DNA from: Hyphomicrobiales bacterium
GTDB taxonomy: Bacteria; Pseudomonadota; Alphaproteobacteria; Rhizobiales; Rhizobiaceae
Reading direction: 5' to 3'
Assembly (NCBI GenBank): GCA_900469475.1
Contig: UBXG01000001.1
Location: 32,317-96,316 of the forward strand
Length of the DNA: 64,000 nucleotides
Part shown: positions 27,040 to 37,000 of the stretch, one piece after another
Numbering within the stretch: the first letter of the stretch is position 1
Layout: each line of letters begins with the position of its first letter
Translations under genes and position numbers: made by a program
Notes under the pieces: generated by a model
Database searches by the model: none
Seen by the model: the letters and a program-made list of their open reading frames with translations, nothing else
Told to the model about the DNA's origin: nothing

Positions 27040-28457
27040 CCCCGACGCCGATGCAATGTCACGGGCATACCCTCGCGCGGACGCAGCGTCAGACGGCATT
27101 GTGGCTGAACTTTGTGTCCATCCCTGATCCGGACACGAAAACGCTGGGCCAGGATCGCCAGGCAAAGGATCGCCTCGGTAAGGCCGAATTGCAGACCGGG
27201 GCATACGCGCGGGCCGGCGGCGAAGGGAATATAGCTGTAGGGCGTCGGCCGTGTCTCGCCGAGGAAGCGCTCGGGGTGAAAGCGATGCGGCTCGGGAAAG
27301 AGCGAATCCGTGCGATGCAAGATCCAGGGCACGATCAGCACCAATGCGGCCTTGCGTACCTTCACGTCGCCGATCTGGTCGGCCTCAGCCGCCTGGCGTG
27401 CCAGGATCGGCACGGGAGGATAGAGGCGCAGCGTCTCTTCGATGACCGCACGGCACCAGTCTAGCTTCGCGACATCATCGATCGAGGGAACCCGATCGCC
27501 GCAGACGGCGTCGATTTCCGCATGAACTGCCTCTTCCACCCAGGGCGCACCTGCCAAGAGGTACCAGGCCCAGGTCAGCGTTGCCGCGGTCGTTTCGTGG
27601 CCGGCCATGAAGATTGTGGCAGCCTCGTTGCGAAGCGCCACCACGTCGAGTTTCAGCTCGGGGTTGCGCTGCTGACGACGGATCAGCAGTTCGACCATGG
27701 AACTGTTATCACCCTTGCCGGCCAGATGATCTTCGATCACCTGATCGATAATCCGGTGAATGCGCCTCACCGACCGGCTCAAGCTTGGCGTCTTGATGAT
27801 GGGCAAACCTTCATCGAAGCCGAGAAAATAGCCGAAATTGACGGAATCGACCAGCGACTGGTAGCTCGCAAACCCTTCGGTCACCGCATTGGCGCTTTCC
27901 TCGCCGAGGTCATTGCCGAAGACACTGCGGGAAATGATCTCCGCCGTCAGCCCAGCCATCTCGAACAGGGCGTTGACTTCCGCCCCTTCACCCAGGCTCT
28001 GCCAGCGGTCGGCAAGCTCGCTTGCCGTGCTCTGCATGATCGCGCCGAAGGCCGGCACGCGGTTTTTATGCACGATGTCGGAGACCAGCGGCCGGCGCTG
28101 TTTCCAGGTTTCCTTATCGGATATGAATAAACCATCGCCCAAAAGATATTCCAGCGCGCGACGCATCTGCGGTGTCTTGCGCTCGAAATTCTCATGGCGT
28201 TTGGCCACCACATAGCGGATGGCTTCAGGCGAATTGACAATGATGAGCTGGCGGCCCAGAAGCTTGAACTCCGCCACATGCTCTCGATAATCGGCGCGGC
28301 GCCAGATCGACAGGAAATCGCTGCGCGCCTGCAGCATCAGCTTCAACGGCTGGCCGGGCTTCCCGCTATAATAAGCTGCGTGAGCCGGCTCGAAATAGCG
28401 CGAGGATTGGTCAGCGTGTTCGACGATTTCGGTTTTCTGATCAAGCCAGGCCAGCAT
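27036..28457 (-). CDS. Cytochrome P450
   Basis: 473 aa. AGHETTAATLTWAW is the I-helix oxygen-binding motif, EETLRLYPP holds the K-helix ExxR, and FAAGPRVCPGLQFG is the haem-binding loop with the cysteine thiolate. There is no membrane anchor and no fused reductase, so separate redox partners are needed. Overall form resembles the bacterial fatty-acid/terpene-type P450s (CYP102/CYP4-like in pattern), but the substrate cannot be read. It is co-translated with the acyltransferase gene, suggesting oxidation of an acyl chain or of the acceptor. 155 bp separate it from the LysA-like gene upstream. Confidence 0.92.
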   Translation of the reverse strand: MLAWLDQKTEIVEHADQSSRYFEPAHAAYYSGKPGQPLKLMLQARSDFLSIWRRADYREHVAEFKLLGRQLIIVNSPEAIRYVVAKRHENFERKTPQMRRALEYLLGDGLFISDKETWKQRRPLVSDIVHKNRVPAFGAIMQSTASELADRWQSLGEGAEVNALFEMAGLTAEIISRSVFGNDLGEESANAVTEGFASYQSLVDSVNFGYFLGFDEGLPIIKTPSLSRSVRRIHRIIDQVIEDHLAGKGDNSSMVELLIRRQQRNPELKLDVVALRNEAATIFMAGHETTAATLTWAWYLLAGAPWVEEAVHAEIDAVCGDRVPSIDDVAKLDWCRAVIEETLRLYPPVPILARQAAEADQIGDVKVRKAALVLIVPWILHRTDSLFPEPHRFHPERFLGETRPTPYSYIPFAAGPRVCPGLQFGLTEAILCLAILAQRFRVRIRDGHKVQPQCRLTLRPREGMPVTLHRRRG

Positions 28458-28612
28458 AGCGGTGCAGAACTTTCACGCCTTGCGGCCAGAGATGATAAGA
28501 GAGCAGTCGGACACGACACACGGACGTGGCCACTATATTCATTTCGCAATCGCGGAAAAGCCCCTGCTTGGCCGAAGTTAAGGCTCGTCTTTCGCCTGGA
28601 AATCGGCGGCGC

Positions 28613-29857
28613 TTAAATGCCTTCCAGCATAAGCAATTCATCCAGTGTTTGCCGCCTGCGGATCAATCGATGCGTCTCGCCGTCGATCAGCACTTCTGGC
28701 GCATAGAGACGGCTATTGTAGTTCGATGACATCGTCGCGCCATAAGCGCCCGCGCCATGAAACACGAGATAGTCGCCGACATGGGTTTCGGGCAGATCGC
28801 GGGTTTCCACCGTGCCGTTGTCGGTCTGCGTGAAGACATCGCCCGATTCGCAGAGCGGACCTGCGACAACGGTGGGGAAGATTGTTCCGGCGGCACTGCG
28901 AGGCGCCGTGCCCGGGATGACCGTGATGTGATGGTAGCTGCCATACATCGCCGGCCGGGCGAGATCGCTGAAGCCGGCATCGACAAGCACGAAGCGGTTG
29001 CGGCCCATCATCTTGACCGCCCTCACTTCTGCCAGCAATACGCCAGCATCCGCTGTCAGGAAGCGGCCCGGCTCGATCTCGAGCCGGATCGGATGGCCGA
29101 CATGCGTCTCGATCTCGCGCCGGGCCTTGTCCCAGAGCGAAAAGTAATGGGAAGGATCGATCTCCTCCTCACCCTCCCTGTAGGGCACAGACAGGCCGCC
29201 GCCGGCGGAGATGGCCTCGATATCGACATCCAGCGTGCGGCAGAATCCGATCATTGCACCGCAGACACGCTGCAGATGTCCATAATCGACACCGGAGCCG
29301 ATATGCATGTGCAACCCGACCAGTTTCAGCGAATATTGGCGCGTCAGCGCCACAGCCTCCTGCAGCTGCTCGAACCAGATGCCATGCTTGCTGCTTTCGC
29401 CGCCGGTGTTGGTCTTCTTGCTATGGCCATGCCCGAAACCGGGATTGATGCGGAGCCAAACTCTGTGGCCGGGCGAATGCTCTCCCAGCTGGTGCAGCAT
29501 GTCGATGGAGCCGATATTCACCTCGACCTTGTCGGCAACAACGCGGTCGAGGGTCGGCCGATCGAAGACATCGGCGGTAAATACAATCTCCGCGGCGCCC
29601 GACGCGTGGCCGGCGGAAAAGCCCGCCCGCATCGCCCGATCGATCTCGCCGAGCGATACGGCATCGACCCGTACCCCCGCCTTGCGCATCTCCTTCAGGA
29701 TATGAATGTTCGAACAGGCCTTCTGCGCATAGCGAATGACATCGAAAGCAGAGAGTTGTGCAATGCGGCGGCGGATTGCGGCGGCATGGTAAATCCAGAG
29801 CGGCGTTCCATAGTCGGCGGCAAGCTTGCTCAGCGTTTCATTAGCGGGAATGGTCAT
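28613..29857 (-). CDS. LysA-like PLP enzyme (diaminopimelate decarboxylase family)
   Basis: 414 aa, fold-type III PLP barrel. YAQKACSN holds the Lys that binds PLP, then GLHMHIGSG, SAGGGLSVPY and EIEPGRFL. GPLCESGDVF carries the active-site Cys of the second subunit, and YNSRLYAPEVL closes the chain. It could be a real diaminopimelate decarboxylase making L-lysine for the siderophore, a siderophore decarboxylase of the SbnH type, or a racemase of the same fold. The genome should also hold a housekeeping lysA, so this copy is probably dedicated to the cluster. It lies 106 bp after the Cys/Met-type PLP gene. Confidence 0.8.
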   Translation of the reverse strand: MTIPANETLSKLAADYGTPLWIYHAAAIRRRIAQLSAFDVIRYAQKACSNIHILKEMRKAGVRVDAVSLGEIDRAMRAGFSAGHASGAAEIVFTADVFDRPTLDRVVADKVEVNIGSIDMLHQLGEHSPGHRVWLRINPGFGHGHSKKTNTGGESSKHGIWFEQLQEAVALTRQYSLKLVGLHMHIGSGVDYGHLQRVCGAMIGFCRTLDVDIEAISAGGGLSVPYREGEEEIDPSHYFSLWDKARREIETHVGHPIRLEIEPGRFLTADAGVLLAEVRAVKMMGRNRFVLVDAGFSDLARPAMYGSYHHITVIPGTAPRSAAGTIFPTVVAGPLCESGDVFTQTDNGTVETRDLPETHVGDYLVFHGAGAYGATMSSNYNSRLYAPEVLIDGETHRLIRRRQTLDELLMLEGI

Positions 29858-29963
29858 CTTGTCTCAATCGGTCTCGGCGGGAATAGATCAACAATGAATA
29901 ATAGTATGGGCGGAGCGACCGTGTCACTCCACCCCTCTTGCGATTTGAAGGCGCGGCGACTGC

Positions 29964-31145
29964 CTAGCGTTTGGCGACGGTGAGCGCCTGCTCGATATCG
30001 GCAATGATTTCCTTGGCCGCGTGCAGCCCGACGTTGAGCCGGATCGTGCGGTCGCTGACGCCAAAGCGCGCGAAGACGTTGGTCTCGGGCGAGATGCTGA
30101 GCGCCGCCTTTGCCGGCACCACGAGGCTCTCCGGCCCGCCCCAGCTGACGCCGATGCGGATGAGGCGCAACGCGTCGACGAAATCGGCCACATCGATGCG
30201 GTCCGAAACCTCGAAGGAAAACAGCCCACCGAAGCCGCTGAAAGTACGTTTTCCCGGATGCTCGCCGAGCGCCGGGTGCATGACATTGGTCACGTCCGCA
30301 TGGGCATCAAGCCAGGATGCCACTTCGAGCCCGGCTTCATGATGATGCCGCATGCGGAATGGCAGTGTCTCGAGATTACGCAGTACGAGCCATGCCTCGA
30401 ACGGCGCAAGCTTCGCTCCGGTGTATGGGTAGATTTCGCTGTTGATCCGGTCGATATGCGCCTTCGAGCCAGTGACCAGACCTGCCACCGTGTCGCTCTG
30501 GCCGCCGAGATATTTCGAAGCGGCGTGGATGACGATATCGATACCGACGGAGAGAGGCTTCTGAAAGAGCGGCGTTGCCCAGGAGTTATCGACCATCGTT
30601 ACCACGCCATGGCAGCGAGCGGCCTCGGCGATCGCAGTCAGATCCTGCAACTCGAAAACCATCGAGGTGGGATTTTCGAGATAGGCGAGCTTGGCGCCGG
30701 GAAGTGCGGCAAGCATAGCCCCCGTATCGGTGCCGTCGATATAGTCGACGCCGACGCCGAAGCGCTTCAGAACTTTTTCGAAGAAGCGGAAGGCATCGCT
30801 ATAGACGTGCCGCACGGTGACGATACGGTCGCCGGGTCCGACGAAGGCAAGAACCGCGGCAGCAATCGCACCCATGCCGCTCGAAAAGGCACGCGCCTCT
30901 TCCGCGCCTTCCATCTCGGCGATCTTGCGCTCCAGAAGCCGTACGGTCGGATTGTCGCCGCGCGAATAGATCGGCTTTTTCGAACGGCCGGCGAAAACAT
31001 CCTCCAGCTCCTTGTAGCTATCGAACAGGAAGAGCGATGTCTGGTAGATCGGCGGCACGGCCGCGTCGAACGGATCATCGCGCGGCGGCATCAGCGCATC
31101 GGGAATAGCGTGGCGGTAGGCATCGAATCTCGGCGTCTCGTTCAT
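29964..31145 (-). CDS. Cys/Met-metabolism PLP enzyme (transsulfuration family)
   Basis: 393 aa, fold-type I. YSRGDNPTVRLLERKIAEMEGAE and FSSGMGAIAAAVLAF are the N-terminal family blocks, and HAASKYLGGQSD contains the Lys that binds PLP. NPTSMVFELQDL and VDNSWATPLFQKPLSVGIDI match cystathionine lyase/synthase-type enzymes. In this setting (15 bp after a MATE exporter, in the operon of a siderophore acyltransferase) it may act on the siderophore amino acid, for example in epimerisation as proposed for VbsL of vicibactin. That is inference; sulfur-amino-acid metabolism remains possible. Confidence 0.78.
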   Translation of the reverse strand: MNETPRFDAYRHAIPDALMPPRDDPFDAAVPPIYQTSLFLFDSYKELEDVFAGRSKKPIYSRGDNPTVRLLERKIAEMEGAEEARAFSSGMGAIAAAVLAFVGPGDRIVTVRHVYSDAFRFFEKVLKRFGVGVDYIDGTDTGAMLAALPGAKLAYLENPTSMVFELQDLTAIAEAARCHGVVTMVDNSWATPLFQKPLSVGIDIVIHAASKYLGGQSDTVAGLVTGSKAHIDRINSEIYPYTGAKLAPFEAWLVLRNLETLPFRMRHHHEAGLEVASWLDAHADVTNVMHPALGEHPGKRTFSGFGGLFSFEVSDRIDVADFVDALRLIRIGVSWGGPESLVVPAKAALSISPETNVFARFGVSDRTIRLNVGLHAAKEIIADIEQALTVAKR

Positions 31146-31160
31146 GGCGTTCCTCTTGGG

Positions 31161-32531
31161 TCAGGAGTGAAGTGTCGATTGGCCAACAAGGCGGCTCGGT
31201 GCGTCGGCCGGCAGAATAGCGAGCCATTCCCGCCAGCAGACAAGACCGCCGAGGATGGCAGCAAGGATGGCAGCGGTAGCCACGGCGGCTGAAACGCCGG
31301 CAAAGCCCATCCAAAGCGGCAGCAGGAGCAGAAGCGGGATCAGCAGATAGCCCTGCGGCGCAAGCCCGACGAGGGCAGACAGACCCGCCCTGCCCCGCGA
31401 TTGCAGCATGACGAGCAGGACGGATTGAAAGGCCGCAAGCGGAAAGATCGGAAAAAGAGACCGCAGCCAGGCGACTGCCTCATCCACGACGTCCTGGCTA
31501 TCCGTGAACAGGCGTGCGATCGGCTCGGCAGCCAAGAACAGCAGAATAGAATAGAGCAATGCGACCGGAATCGTCACAGCGAGCATGAACCGGATGACGG
31601 CTTTGAGCCGCTCAGCATCGCCCGCGCCAAAGGCGTGACTGACGACACTCTGGGCACCGAGGCAAAAGCCGAACAACGGAAGCTGTCCCAAAGTCATCAG
31701 ACGGATGGCAATCGCCGTTGCCGCGACACCTTTATCGCCGCCATGGACCGCCGCCTCCCGCATCAGGACCAGAAAGCCGAGGCCCGTGACTATGCTTGTT
31801 GCGGCAGCGGGAAGGCCGATCCGCGCGATCGGCCAAAGCAGTTGCCAGCAAATCGCCCCGCCGGTCACGCTCACCGTTCCCCATCGGCGCAGGAAGTAGA
31901 CGGCATAGCATGCAAGGGCTGCGATGGACGACACGATGGTCGCCAGTGCCGCGCCGGACGCGCCGAGCTTGAAGAGGAAGATGAAGACGGGATCGAGAGC
32001 CGCGTTCAAGGCGAAGCTCGCGATCAGCACGATCATCGAGAAGCGTGAATTGCCCTCGGCGATCGCTATGAAATCGCAGATAGCCTGCAAAAGCCCGAGT
32101 GTCAGACCGAAAGCAAGCAGCCGCCCATAATCGAGCCCAGGAGCGAGGAGATTGTCGCTGGCGGCGAGTGCGCCGACAAAATCCGGCAGGCCGAGATAGA
32201 TCAGGATCGACAAGAAAATACCGAGCGGGATCGTCGCCGCGAGCGCTGTCGTTGCGACCGACGCCGCGGCTTTGAGATCCCCTTCGCCAAGGTAGCGTGC
32301 AAGCAGCGTCGCAAGCCCGATACCCAGCCCCTGACCGGCGGCCGCGACGAGCAGAAACAGCGGCATGACCAGACTGATGCCTGCCAGCACGTCCGGGCCG
32401 AGCGCTCCCAGGAAGATCGCGTTGATCGCATGATGGCCGGCACTGGCGGCAAGTCCTGCCACGGGCGGAAGCGCGACAGCCAGAACGAGCCGCTTGATGC
32501 GCGGATCGTTCATATCGACGGCTGTTTTCAT
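31161..32531 (-). CDS. MATE-family efflux protein, probable siderophore exporter
   Basis: 456 aa with about twelve membrane segments in two similar halves, the MATE pattern (HHAINAIFLGALGPDVLAGISL at the start, GAQSVVSHAFGAGDAERLK in the second half). Its start overlaps the acyltransferase stop (TGATG), so the two are co-translated. The position in a siderophore operon makes export of the finished siderophore the likely role. The driving ion cannot be read. Confidence 0.85.
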   Translation of the reverse strand: MKTAVDMNDPRIKRLVLAVALPPVAGLAASAGHHAINAIFLGALGPDVLAGISLVMPLFLLVAAAGQGLGIGLATLLARYLGEGDLKAAASVATTALAATIPLGIFLSILIYLGLPDFVGALAASDNLLAPGLDYGRLLAFGLTLGLLQAICDFIAIAEGNSRFSMIVLIASFALNAALDPVFIFLFKLGASGAALATIVSSIAALACYAVYFLRRWGTVSVTGGAICWQLLWPIARIGLPAAATSIVTGLGFLVLMREAAVHGGDKGVAATAIAIRLMTLGQLPLFGFCLGAQSVVSHAFGAGDAERLKAVIRFMLAVTIPVALLYSILLFLAAEPIARLFTDSQDVVDEAVAWLRSLFPIFPLAAFQSVLLVMLQSRGRAGLSALVGLAPQGYLLIPLLLLLPLWMGFAGVSAAVATAAILAAILGGLVCWREWLAILPADAPSRLVGQSTLHS

Positions 32532-33682
32532 CAGGCGCCTCGCGCCAGCGAGCCAAGCACAGGCTGCCCATCCTCTGTGGACAAGCCGGTGAGATCAGGC
32601 AGCAGCAGCCGATCCATGAAGAAGCGCTCACGCAGGAGCATGACCAGCAGCGCCTTCTTGTGCGGGAACTGAATATGCTTGACCTTGGCGAAGCCGGAAC
32701 GGTCGAGATTGCGGATCTGCTGGGTGTGATGATGGATCGGCTCACCGACGATACGTCGCGTGCGCGGATCGGCCAGGAACATGTAGTGCATAAGCGACGG
32801 CAGCCAGGCGCTGACGAAGGCCTTTCCGCGGAAATCGTCCTCGCCGATCGCCACATGCCAACCTCGGTCATAGCCGTCGGCCTCGTAATGCGGTCCGATC
32901 CTGTCTTCCTTCGCCCAATAGAGCTCGAAATAGCCGAACGGCACACCGCCGAAGGTCCCGATCAGCGGCAGAGTGCGCGGATCGGCAAGGCGGCCTGCGA
33001 TGAAATCGCGGTGATAGGAAAGATCGCCGCTATCTTCCCATATGGCGGCAACCCTCGGATCGTTCATCCAGCGATGGAAATGGGGAAGATCGGCCTCGAT
33101 ATCGGCGACATGGAAGCCAAGCTGGGTATTCAGCCAGGGAATGAAGCGGCTGTAGACACGGCCGGCGGGCTTCGGCGGCCGCTGCGGGTGAACGGCGCCA
33201 TTCGTCAATGTCGACACTTCCGGATAGCTGCTTGGCACGCTTCCAAGCCAGGATCTTGGTTGCTGGAAGAAGGATTCCGGGCGCACGATCAGGCGATCGC
33301 CGCGCCGCTCGATGGCACCCGCTTCCATCAGGCGCCTTATGAGGTCGCCATCTGCGAGCTCGATCTGGAAGCAGTCCAGCTGTGGATTGCATGCCAGAAC
33401 GGCTTCCGACACGGCGTTGACGATATCCTCGCCAGAAAGCGGAGGGACCGCGGTGGAGATTGTATCGAAGACCAGGAGATTGGTGGCCGGCCCCGATAGA
33501 TGACCCGAGGCCACCTCCACTCCGTGATGCTCGACGCGAAAACTCCCCGGTGCATGCCCTGCCGATATGATGAGCGGCTGGCCGCAGGCAAGCGCGCTGC
33601 TCTCAAAGCCCGAAGCGGGCAGGCGCAGATCAAAGGATTTCTCCGCCGTCCTATCGCTCCTGATCGCCAGCGAAGCATTCAT
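32531..33682 (-). CDS. Siderophore N-acyltransferase (IucB/RhbD/VbsA type)
   Basis: 383 aa. The C-terminal half is the IucB/AlcB acyltransferase domain: DLPHFHRWMNDPRVAAIWED, GYFELYWAKEDRIGPHY and the end block FPHKKALLVMLLRERFF. The N-terminal half is a poorly conserved family extension. Such enzymes acylate the hydroxylated side-chain amine (N-hydroxyornithine or N-hydroxylysine) to form the hydroxamate iron ligand. It is the first gene of the leftward arm and is divergent from the NRPS, with an IRO box 70 bp upstream. In vicibactin synthesis VbsA has this place. Confidence 0.88.
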   Translation of the reverse strand: MNASLAIRSDRTAEKSFDLRLPASGFESSALACGQPLIISAGHAPGSFRVEHHGVEVASGHLSGPATNLLVFDTISTAVPPLSGEDIVNAVSEAVLACNPQLDCFQIELADGDLIRRLMEAGAIERRGDRLIVRPESFFQQPRSWLGSVPSSYPEVSTLTNGAVHPQRPPKPAGRVYSRFIPWLNTQLGFHVADIEADLPHFHRWMNDPRVAAIWEDSGDLSYHRDFIAGRLADPRTLPLIGTFGGVPFGYFELYWAKEDRIGPHYEADGYDRGWHVAIGEDDFRGKAFVSAWLPSLMHYMFLADPRTRRIVGEPIHHHTQQIRNLDRSGFAKVKHIQFPHKKALLVMLLRERFFMDRLLLPDLTGLSTEDGQPVLGSLARGA

Positions 33683-33752
33683 CTTTCATCTCCATATCTT
33701 CAGAACCACGCCGGTCGATATCGGCAGGCTAAACACAGCGCTAATTCTGCGG

Positions 33753-33767
33753 TGACGAACGACGTCA
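33753..33767. promoter_or_regulatory. IRO box (probable RirA site), siderophore biosynthesis promoters
   Basis: TGACGAACGACGTCA fits TGA-N9-TCA exactly and extends to a perfect TGACG/CGTCA palindrome. It lies 71 bp upstream of the acyltransferase start and 241 bp before the NRPS start, in the 326-bp divergent gap (33683-34008). The same gap holds an 11-bp direct repeat (TCGATCGATTG at 33902 and 33959), a TACGT-CA-ACGTA palindrome at 33846-33857, and GGAAC at 33863-33867 that could be an ECF -35 element. Otherwise it is AT-rich and non-coding. Confidence 0.6.
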
Positions 33768-34008
33768 GCAAAAATTCAAAATATTTTCCAAAAAATATTT
33801 TTCGAAAATCATCTGAATTTTCCAAAACACCATTCGTTATGCAGCTACGTCAACGTAATTTTCGGAACATCCGCGTTTATCGGCGCTATAAGACATAGAT
33901 ATCGATCGATTGAACTTAATATCTTTCACAGATATTGAGAGGTATACATTATTGTATTTCGATCGATTGGATATGTATTTCAATGCATTCAAGGAGATCG
34001 GCGAAGAA

Positions 34009-37000
34009 ATGACTATCCACGATCGCAACGCCAAGGCAGAAAACGATACGGATTATCTCGCCAAATGCTCCCTATCGCCGACACAGTCACGTATCTGGCT
34101 CCTGTCGGAAACGGGTAATGAAGTCGTCTACGGGCGACAAATACTCGCGATCGTCTTCCCCCCGATCTCTTCTGACCTTGCGCGCGAGGGCCTATCAAAA
34201 CTCTCTCGGCAACATCCCCTCATCACCTCGGAATTCGAGGCACGGGCAGGCGGCGCCGTCCAGCAGATCCTGGGTAACGACCGTTTCGTCGAGATCATCG
34301 AGACGAAGTTGACCGCAAGCGAAAACCTGGACGACGCGCTGACTACGGCTGCCGCAGCGGAACAGGCCCGCCCGATCGACCTTACCGATGGCAATCCGGC
34401 CCGCTTCATCCTCCTGACGGAAGAAGCGCGGGCGGTGGGCGCCCTATTCTCCCTCCACGCCATCCTTGCCGACGCTGCGGCGCTCGACCTGCTTGCGGCG
34501 GATTTCCTTCGCAACATCGACGGTCATGACCCGGCGGATATCGCAGAGACCGTACTGCCCGACGCCGCTTCGTGGATGATTGCCAATGGCGCACCGCGCC
34601 ATGCGGCGCCGGAACTGGTCGACTTCTGGTTCCAGCGGCTGACGGCCCAGGAGAACATTGCGTCACTCCCGCCGCAAACATCGGCGGGAAAAAACACGGT
34701 CGACGAGGCCTGGTTCGAGCATATGCTTGAAGTACCGGTACAATCGTCCGCCGACACCTCCGGCGACATGCTTGCCGCACTCGGGATCGCCCTGCGGCGC
34801 CATACCGGATACGGCACTCAAAGGATCGGCCTGGTCACGCGTCCGGAAAGGCAGAAAGTCGCCGCCCGCTGCGAGGACGTGTTGATCCTGACGCCGGAAC
34901 TCGATGGCACCATGATGCTCAAGGATGTTCGCAATGCGTTCGTCAAGGAAATCGATATGGCTATCAGGCAATCCCTGCCCTTCGAGGCTCTTGCCGATGC
35001 GCTGATAAGACGGGACGAATCCTTCGACACCACCGGCCTCGTCAAGACGCTCCTCGATGTGCGTCCACCCCTGCGTCTCCTGCAAGCAACCTCGAACGAG
35101 GTCACGCTGCGCAGCCCCATCGAACCGCCGGCACGTCGCGATGCCGATCTGGTCGTTACCGTTTCCCCGGCCTCCGTCGGCAAATTGCGTATCGGCATCG
35201 GCTTCGACCCGCAGAAGCATGATCGAAAACAAATCATACGCTTCGCCGACGATCTTACCTTGACACTTGCGCAATTACAGGCCAGCCCCGGCCTTCAGGT
35301 CAAACATATTCCCTTCGTGTCACCGGAAGAGCTGGACAGGCTTTCGGCACCCTATCCGGACGCACCGGAGCCGGACGACGGCACGCCGATCCACGAGGTC
35401 ATCTCCGCACAGGCGAGACGGCGGCCGAATGCGTTTGCCGTCGCACAGGGTGAGAAATCCGTGACACATGGGGAACTCGAAGCTGCCGCCAACCGGCTGG
35501 CTCATCGGTTGATCGCGATGGGGATCGGCCCGGAAAAGCGCGTCGCTATCGCCCTTGAAAAGTCGATCGACGCGATCATCGCCATTCTTGCCGTGCTGAA
35601 GGCCGGCGGCGCATTCACGCCGGTGGAGCCGGATCACCCTGAGGCCCGCAATCGTCACATACTGACCGCCCCGGGCCTCTCGCTCGTCATCTCCCGCGCA
35701 AAGCACATCGCCAACCTGCCGAGCGAGATCGCGACACCCTATCTCAATCTCGATGCCATCGACCTGTCCGCCGAGAGCGTCGGCGCGCCGGCAACGACCA
35801 TTGCCCCGCAGCACCTTGCCTATGTCATCTACACGTCAGGCTCGACAGGCGTCCCGAAGGGAGTGGCGGTCGAGCACGGACCACTCGCGCACCATTGCAA
35901 GGCCACCTTGCGCATCTACGAGATGAGCGAGGAATCCTGCGAATATCCGGTACTGCCCTTCACCTCGGATGGCGGCCATGAGCGCTGGATGGTGCCGCTG
36001 ATGGCAGGCGGCGGCGTGGTGCTGACGCAGGACAAGCTCGCCACACCGGAAGATGCCTTCGCGGCGATGAAGCGACACGGCGTCAACAATGCCAGCCTGC
36101 CCACCAGCTATGTCCGGGGGCTGGCCGAATATGCCGGGGAGAACAGCGAAATTCCACGGCTGCGGCTCTATTCCTTCGGCGGCGAGGCACTGTCGCAGGC
36201 GGTGTTCGACATGATTACCGAGAACCTGAAGGCGCAGCTGCTGATCAACGGCTACGGCCCGACCGAAACGATCATGACGCCGATGATCTGGAAGATTCCG
36301 GCTGGCACCCGCTTCGAGGGAACGGTCGCGCCGATCGGGCGCGGCGTGGGCGATCGGCGCATCTATGTGCTTGATGCCGACCTTGCGCCGGTTCCGGTCG
36401 GCGTGATTGGCGAAATCTATATCGGCGGCAGCGGCCTGGCACGCGGCTATCTCGGCCAGCCGGAGCTGACGGCGGATCGTTTCATTCCGGATCCCTTCAC
36501 ACCTGGCGAACGACTGTACAAGTCCGGCGATCTCGGCCGCTGGCGGGAAGATGGCATCGTCGAATTCGCCGGCCGCGTCGATCATCAGATCAAATTGCGC
36601 GGCTTCCGCATCGAGCCGGGCGAAATCGAAGCCGTGCTGCGCTCCGATCAGCGTGTCGCCGAGGCTGTCATTCTCCTGCACAATGACGGCGGGCGCAGTT
36701 CGCTGGTCGCCTATGTTGTGCCGCGCGAGGGCGAGAGCTTGAGCGTGACCGAGCTGCGCCGCGCCGCCATGACGGCCCTGCCCGATTACATGGTGCCACA
36801 GACCATCATGCTGATCGACGAGTTGCCGATGGGGCCGAACAGTAAGCTGGACCGCGCGGCCCTGCCCGCACCGCGCATCGAACGCGAAATGGCGTTACCT
36901 GCCAACGACAAGGAAAAAGCGATCCTGGATGTCTGGAAGGATATCCTCGACATCGGTGATATCGGCGTCACGGAGAATTTCTTCGATATTGGCGGACAGT

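Noticed and set aside
29964..31145. Housekeeping methionine gene (metB/metC) by default
   Set aside because: The family permits it, but the 15-bp gap to the MATE gene and its place in the siderophore operon make a dedicated role more likely, so no symbol was given.
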